Assembly (NCBI GenBank): GCA_029939965.1
Contig: JAOZRY010000045.1
Span: forward strand, 1 to 10,661
Origin: Bacteroidales bacterium
GTDB lineage: Bacteria; Bacteroidota; Bacteroidia; Bacteroidales; 4484-276
Direction: 5' to 3'
DNA length: 10,661 bases
The notes beneath the pieces were generated by a model that saw only the letters and a list, made by a program, of their open reading frames with translations, was not told the origin of the DNA and did not search any database. Shown one piece after another: positions 8,271-10,661 of the stretch. Within the stretch, counting starts at the first letter, position 1; the number at the start of each line of letters is the position of its first letter. Made by a program: the position numbers and the translations under genes.

Positions 8271-8302
8271 TTTTACCGGAAAGATTTGGAACACTATATT
8301 TG
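8271..8302 (+). promoter_or_regulatory. Candidate Bacteroidota promoter for paralogue 3
   Basis: TATATTTG at 8295-8302 matches the TAnnTTTG -7 consensus of the primary sigma factor of Bacteroidota exactly. A TTTT at 8271-8274, 20 bases upstream, is a near match to the TTTG -33 element. Transcription would begin near 8308, leaving a leader of about 50 bases before the ATG at 8361. Confidence 0.5.
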
Positions 8303-8360
8303 CATTTTTTTTCAGGAAATTTTTACAAAACCCATTATTTCATTTAATTATTAAGCCATT

Positions 8361-9998
8361 ATGAAGATTAAACCTTTGAGTAAATTGTCCCTTTTTGCCA
8401 TTACACTTATTATGTTTTATGTAGGATCTACCTCTGTTTTTTCGCAGCTAACAGTTGATGCCGGCGAGGATTTTACATCGTGTGAAGATGCGATTGCAGT
8501 ATTTGGAACTGCCGAAAATTATGACTCTGTTCTTTGGTCCACCACTGGTGATGGTGAATTTGTTACCCCTAATGAACTAATCTCGGCATATACACCAGGC
8601 CCTTCTGACATTTCAGCAGGTCAGGCCAAATTTTACCTAACTGCCTTTGCACCCCTCCTCAACGAGGTTAAAGATTCTGTTTTGGTAACTATTGTTGCCA
8701 ATCCTAACTTTGAAATTGGAGACGAAGAAGTTACGATTTGCTACAACGATATTTATGCATTTCAGAATGCTCAGGGAGGAAATTATTCTTATATTCAATG
8801 GTTTACAACAAATGGTGGTGGTTTTTTTGACAATGAAAATATTGCAAATCCTACATATTTCCCAAGCCCCATAATTGATTATTCACAGGGATGTGTAACT
8901 ATTGGAGTTATTCTTCTTGGATTCGACCCTTGTACGGCTTCAGTTGAGGATGTAATGACACTTTGTTTTCAACCTGATGCAGAGGTAGATTTGGGCGAAG
9001 AAACGCATTATGTTTGCTATGGCGAAAATTATACTTTTGCTGATGCCACAGCAACAGGAACTTCATTTTTGCAGTGGGCACCTTTAAATGGTGGTGGATA
9101 TTTCGAAAACGCAAATTCTATAAATGCAACCTACGTTCCCGATCCTGAATTTGATTATCCACAGGGCTGTATTTATGTAATTTTGTTCGGTGAGCCAATT
9201 TCGCCATGCACAACCTCCATCGAAGAGTATGTAAGTATTTGTTTCCAGCCATCGCCTGAGGCAGATGCGGGATTAGATGCAACCATTACCAATAGCGAAG
9301 CATTTATCACAAACGCTACCGTAATAAACCAGGAAAGTGTACTTTGGGAAACTTCGGGCGATGGAACTTTCGATAGCCCAACTGATGTTACTACCCAATA
9401 TTACACCGGAAATCTTGATCGTGAAAATGGTACTGTATTTTTAACAATCAATGCTTTTGCACCATCAACAAGCTGCCCGGAGATATCCGATGAACTTACG
9501 CTTACAATCAACACCGAGCAAAACATAAACATACCAGAGGGGGAAAGTGGTTTCTCATCGTTTGTTAATTCACAAGGATTAACTTTTGAAGAGCTGATAG
9601 CACCAATATCAGATAAATTGATTTTCGCCCAAAACATGACTCACATTTATTGGCCGGATTATGGCATAAATACTATGGGCGACATTTCTAACCCCATAGG
9701 TTATAAGATGGTGTTAAGTAGTGCTGCCACACTTCCACTTGCCGGAACTGCAAATAGCTCTGTAGTAGATTTACCTTCGGGATGGAGCATTTTGCCGGTA
9801 ACAGCTTTATGCAACATAAGTTACACAGAGTTAACAAATCAATTAGGTAGCGATTTGATTCTTGTTACTGAAATTGAAGGTACTAATATTATCTGGCCTG
9901 ATGGGAATGTTTTTACACTCACCGAACTTACTCCCGGCAAAGCATATATGATTAAAATGGCCAACGCAGCACAATTTCAATATCCTGCCTGCCAGTAA
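8361..9998 (+). CDS. Secreted repeat protein, short paralogue 3 (no T9SS sorting domain)
   Basis: This encodes a 545-residue exported protein of unknown function in the same family. A signal peptide covers residues 1-29 (basic MKIKPLSK, hydrophobic core, VFSQ). The GD-[FY]-IGAF and PKD-like domains of the other two paralogues are absent: the mature chain begins directly with a repeat (TVDAGEDF). Four repeats follow: 30-113 (GDGEF), 114-204 and 205-295 (both NGGG class, with QGC, PC and CF cysteines), and 296-384 (GDGTF, leading cysteine replaced by ITNSEAF). The duplicated YWPE/GWN module spans 387-545 and ends YPACQ. Cys484 and Cys544 are 60 residues apart, as in paralogue 1. No sorting domain is present, so its route past the outer membrane is unclear; it may be periplasmic, depend on a partner, or use another route. 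It has its own promoter candidate and terminator. Confidence 0.9.
   Translation: MKIKPLSKLSLFAITLIMFYVGSTSVFSQLTVDAGEDFTSCEDAIAVFGTAENYDSVLWSTTGDGEFVTPNELISAYTPGPSDISAGQAKFYLTAFAPLLNEVKDSVLVTIVANPNFEIGDEEVTICYNDIYAFQNAQGGNYSYIQWFTTNGGGFFDNENIANPTYFPSPIIDYSQGCVTIGVILLGFDPCTASVEDVMTLCFQPDAEVDLGEETHYVCYGENYTFADATATGTSFLQWAPLNGGGYFENANSINATYVPDPEFDYPQGCIYVILFGEPISPCTTSIEEYVSICFQPSPEADAGLDATITNSEAFITNATVINQESVLWETSGDGTFDSPTDVTTQYYTGNLDRENGTVFLTINAFAPSTSCPEISDELTLTINTEQNINIPEGESGFSSFVNSQGLTFEELIAPISDKLIFAQNMTHIYWPDYGINTMGDISNPIGYKMVLSSAATLPLAGTANSSVVDLPSGWSILPVTALCNISYTELTNQLGSDLILVTEIEGTNIIWPDGNVFTLTELTPGKAYMIKMANAAQFQYPACQ
8448..9512 (+). repeat. Four in-frame protein repeats, two of the NGGG class
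   Basis: The order is GDG, NGGG, NGGG, GDG. The two NGGG repeats share W-[FA]-x-x-NGGG-[FY]-F, P-x-[FI]-DY-x-QGC, PC and [LI]CFQ landmarks and look like a local duplication. The first GDG repeat has lost the trailing PC cysteine. The last has lost the leading one. Confidence 0.88.
9519..9995 (+). other. Duplicated YWPE/GWN C-terminal module of paralogue 3
   Basis: Residues 387-545 show half one (EGESGFSSF, IFAQNMTHIYWPDYGINTMG, GYKMVL) and half two (GWSILPV, LILVTEIEG, IIWPDGNVFTL, PGKAYMIKM). The protein stops five residues after the equivalent of the YP motif, as paralogue 1 does. Confidence 0.75.
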
Positions 9999-10025
9999 AA
10001 ATAAAGAATCCACCTAATATTATTT

Positions 10026-10066
10026 AAACAGGCTTTTTGAGCAAACTCAAAAAGCCTGTTTTTTTT
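10026..10066 (+). terminator. Strong terminator shared by convergent genes
   Basis: Sixteen bases (10026-10041) pair perfectly with 10046-10061 around the loop caaa, followed by T to 10066. It ends the paralogue 3 transcript. The stop codon of the minus-strand thioredoxin-fold gene lies at 10065-10067 within the T-run, so this hairpin also sits immediately after that gene; read leftward it is followed by only a short T-run, so termination in that direction should be weaker. Confidence 0.92.
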
Positions 10067-10412
10067 ATTCAAAAACCATTTTGTAAATCCTGTCAATATC
10101 ACCACCCAGTTCATTAATGGAAATATATTTACTATAACGCCTGAACTCCTTTCCTTCAAAAAACACAATAATGCAGGGATTAGCAAACACGCCATAATGA
10201 GCCGGAACATCCGGGATTTGCTCCGAATTTATAAAAACGAGTTTCATTCCATCAAAATTACCCGAAACCATTTGTTGTACCTTAGGACGTAAACTTATGC
10301 ATGGTGCACAGCTATTACTATAAAAATAGGATAGCAAACCCTTTTCATTTTTTACAAGCTCAAGTAATTCAGCCAGATTATTAATTTCATTTTCCATATT
10401 CTGTTTTTCCAT
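10065..10412 (-). CDS. Thioredoxin-fold protein with CAPC motif
   Basis: This encodes a 115-residue protein with no signal peptide, so probably cytoplasmic, and of normal thioredoxin length. The redox motif is Cys35-Ala-Pro-Cys38 in YSNSCAPC, following the expected strand GLLSYFY. The cis-proline loop is probably FANPC (Pro79), followed by IIVFFEGKE, matching the usual strand and turn. Departures from classical thioredoxin: the tryptophan before the first cysteine is serine, the buried acidic residue (Asp26 in the Escherichia coli protein) is replaced by Ser28, and a third cysteine (Cys80) follows the cis-proline directly. It is likely a disulfide reductase or thiol carrier with non-standard redox tuning; its substrate is unknown. 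The ATG at 10412 was chosen as the longest; the ATG at 10397 (MENEINN) is also possible. It converges on paralogue 3 across a shared hairpin, so a functional link to it is not implied. Confidence 0.85.
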   Translation of the reverse strand: MEKQNMENEINNLAELLELVKNEKGLLSYFYSNSCAPCISLRPKVQQMVSGNFDGMKLVFINSEQIPDVPAHYGVFANPCIIVFFEGKEFRRYSKYISINELGGDIDRIYKMVFE

Positions 10413-10428
10413 TAATAAGTTTGTTTAT

Positions 10429-10516
10429 AATGATTAAATGCGATAAGGAGGCAATGTGATAATGCGATAAGGAGACAATGCGATAATGCGATAAGGAGTC
10501 AATGCGATAAGGTGAG
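10429..10516. repeat. Octamer-phased AATG/AAGG array (24-bp higher-order unit)
   Basis: Eleven consecutive octamers in one phase all begin with AA: aatgatta, aatgcgat, aaggaggc, aatgtgat, aatgcgat, aaggagac, aatgcgat, aatgcgat, aaggagtc, aatgcgat, aaggtgag. Three octamers make a 24-bp unit repeated three times from 10437 to 10508. The array lies just upstream of the thioredoxin-fold gene and is non-coding. Confidence 0.85.
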
Positions 10517-10519
10517 AAT

Positions 10520-10583
10520 CATTGTACCATTGAAGCATTGAAGCATTATATCATTGAAGCATTAAATCATTGAAGCATTTTTT
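10520..10583. repeat. Octamer-phased CATT array
   Basis: Eight consecutive octamers all begin with CATT: cattgtac, cattgaag, cattgaag, cattatat, cattgaag, cattaaat, cattgaag, catttttt. CATT is the reverse complement of the AATG that starts most octamers in the adjacent array, so the two arrays are in opposite orientation, three bases out of register. Confidence 0.85.
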
Positions 10584-10601
10584 TATGTTCCACTAAATTT
10601 G
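10570..10601 (+). promoter_or_regulatory. Candidate promoter reading out of the right edge
   Basis: TAAATTTG at 10594-10601 fits TAnnTTTG exactly. A TTG at 10570-10572, inside the last octamer repeats, lies 21 bases upstream and could serve as the -33 element. If real, the repeat array supplies part of the promoter of the next gene. Confidence 0.35.
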
Positions 10602-10642
10602 CAGTAGAACCATTATTTAATAGTTGCCCCCATCATTTTTAA

Positions 10643-10661
10643 ATGATCAAAAAACTCAGGA
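10643..10661 (+). CDS. Possible start of a rightward gene cut by the window edge
   Basis: An ATG about 40 bases after the TAAATTTG element opens MIKKLR before the sequence ends. The lysine-rich start is typical of Bacteroidota genes but says nothing of function. The ATG lies within a 16-base palindrome (atcatttttaaatgat, 10632-10647). Confidence 0.3.

Larger units (their letters stand above)
7935..8360. other. AT-rich 426-base gap between paralogues 2 and 3
   Basis: No gene is supported. The gap holds the terminator of paralogue 2, a nested GC-rich palindrome (8021-8082) followed by a small hairpin at 8081-8093 (ttcac-ccc-gtgaa), and a promoter-like sequence for paralogue 3. The rest (about 8094-8270) is A/T-rich with short A-runs, and I see nothing in it. 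Confidence 0.6.

Noticed and set aside
9977..10210. 77-codon minus-strand open frame overlapping the thioredoxin-fold gene and the end of paralogue 3
   Set aside because: It crosses the shared terminator and overlaps the thioredoxin frame, which has the CxxC and cis-proline motifs; this one has none.
10429..10583. CRISPR array
   Set aside because: Units are 8 or 24 bases without unique spacers of 25-40 bases, and there are no cas genes.

Overview
The window looks like chromosome of a Bacteroidota species, probably an environmental relative of the Marinilabiliales, Prolixibacteraceae or Lentimicrobiaceae; the rank below phylum is a guess. The evidence is a Type IX secretion (T9SS) C-terminal sorting domain on the largest protein, TAnnTTTG-type promoter elements, start codons without Shine-Dalgarno sequences, AT-rich intergenic DNA, and large repeat-built extracellular proteins of the style typical of that phylum.

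Layout. Bases 1-504 hold no convincing gene. They contain a higher-GC left block that resembles a mobile-element remnant or dispersed repeat, then a strong hairpin (308-363), then a very AT-rich leader. Three large rightward paralogous genes follow: 505-3381 (958 aa), 3930-7934 (1334 aa) and 8361-9998 (545 aa). They are separated by AT-rich gaps of 548 and 426 bases, and the second and third end in clear intrinsic terminators, so they look like separate transcription units rather than one operon. A small thioredoxin-fold gene (10065-10412, minus strand) converges on the third paralogue across a shared perfect hairpin. The right edge holds an unusual array of octamer-phased repeats (10429-10583), a good promoter-like sequence, and what may be the first codons of a rightward gene.

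The three large proteins are made from one kit of parts: a signal peptide; an N-terminal GD-[FY]-IGAF domain plus a PKD/Ig-like domain (first two proteins only); 6, 8 or 4 cysteine-bearing repeats of about 85-92 residues; and an internally duplicated module of about 160 residues with YWPE/IWP and GWN motifs. The repeats come in two classes, GDGTF and NGGG. The order of the last parts (NGGG repeat, then a GDG repeat lacking its first cysteine, then the duplicated module) is the same in all three. Only the middle protein continues into a second GD-YI-AAF domain and a T9SS sorting domain. The other two stop at a conserved YP-x-C ending and carry a cysteine pair spaced exactly 60 residues apart that the middle protein lacks.

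The genes most plausibly encode exported, surface-located structural or adhesive proteins. No enzyme active site, defence gene, CRISPR array or transport gene is visible in them. The most unusual material is the modular paralogue family, with its export signal on one member only, and the repeat structures in the non-coding DNA.
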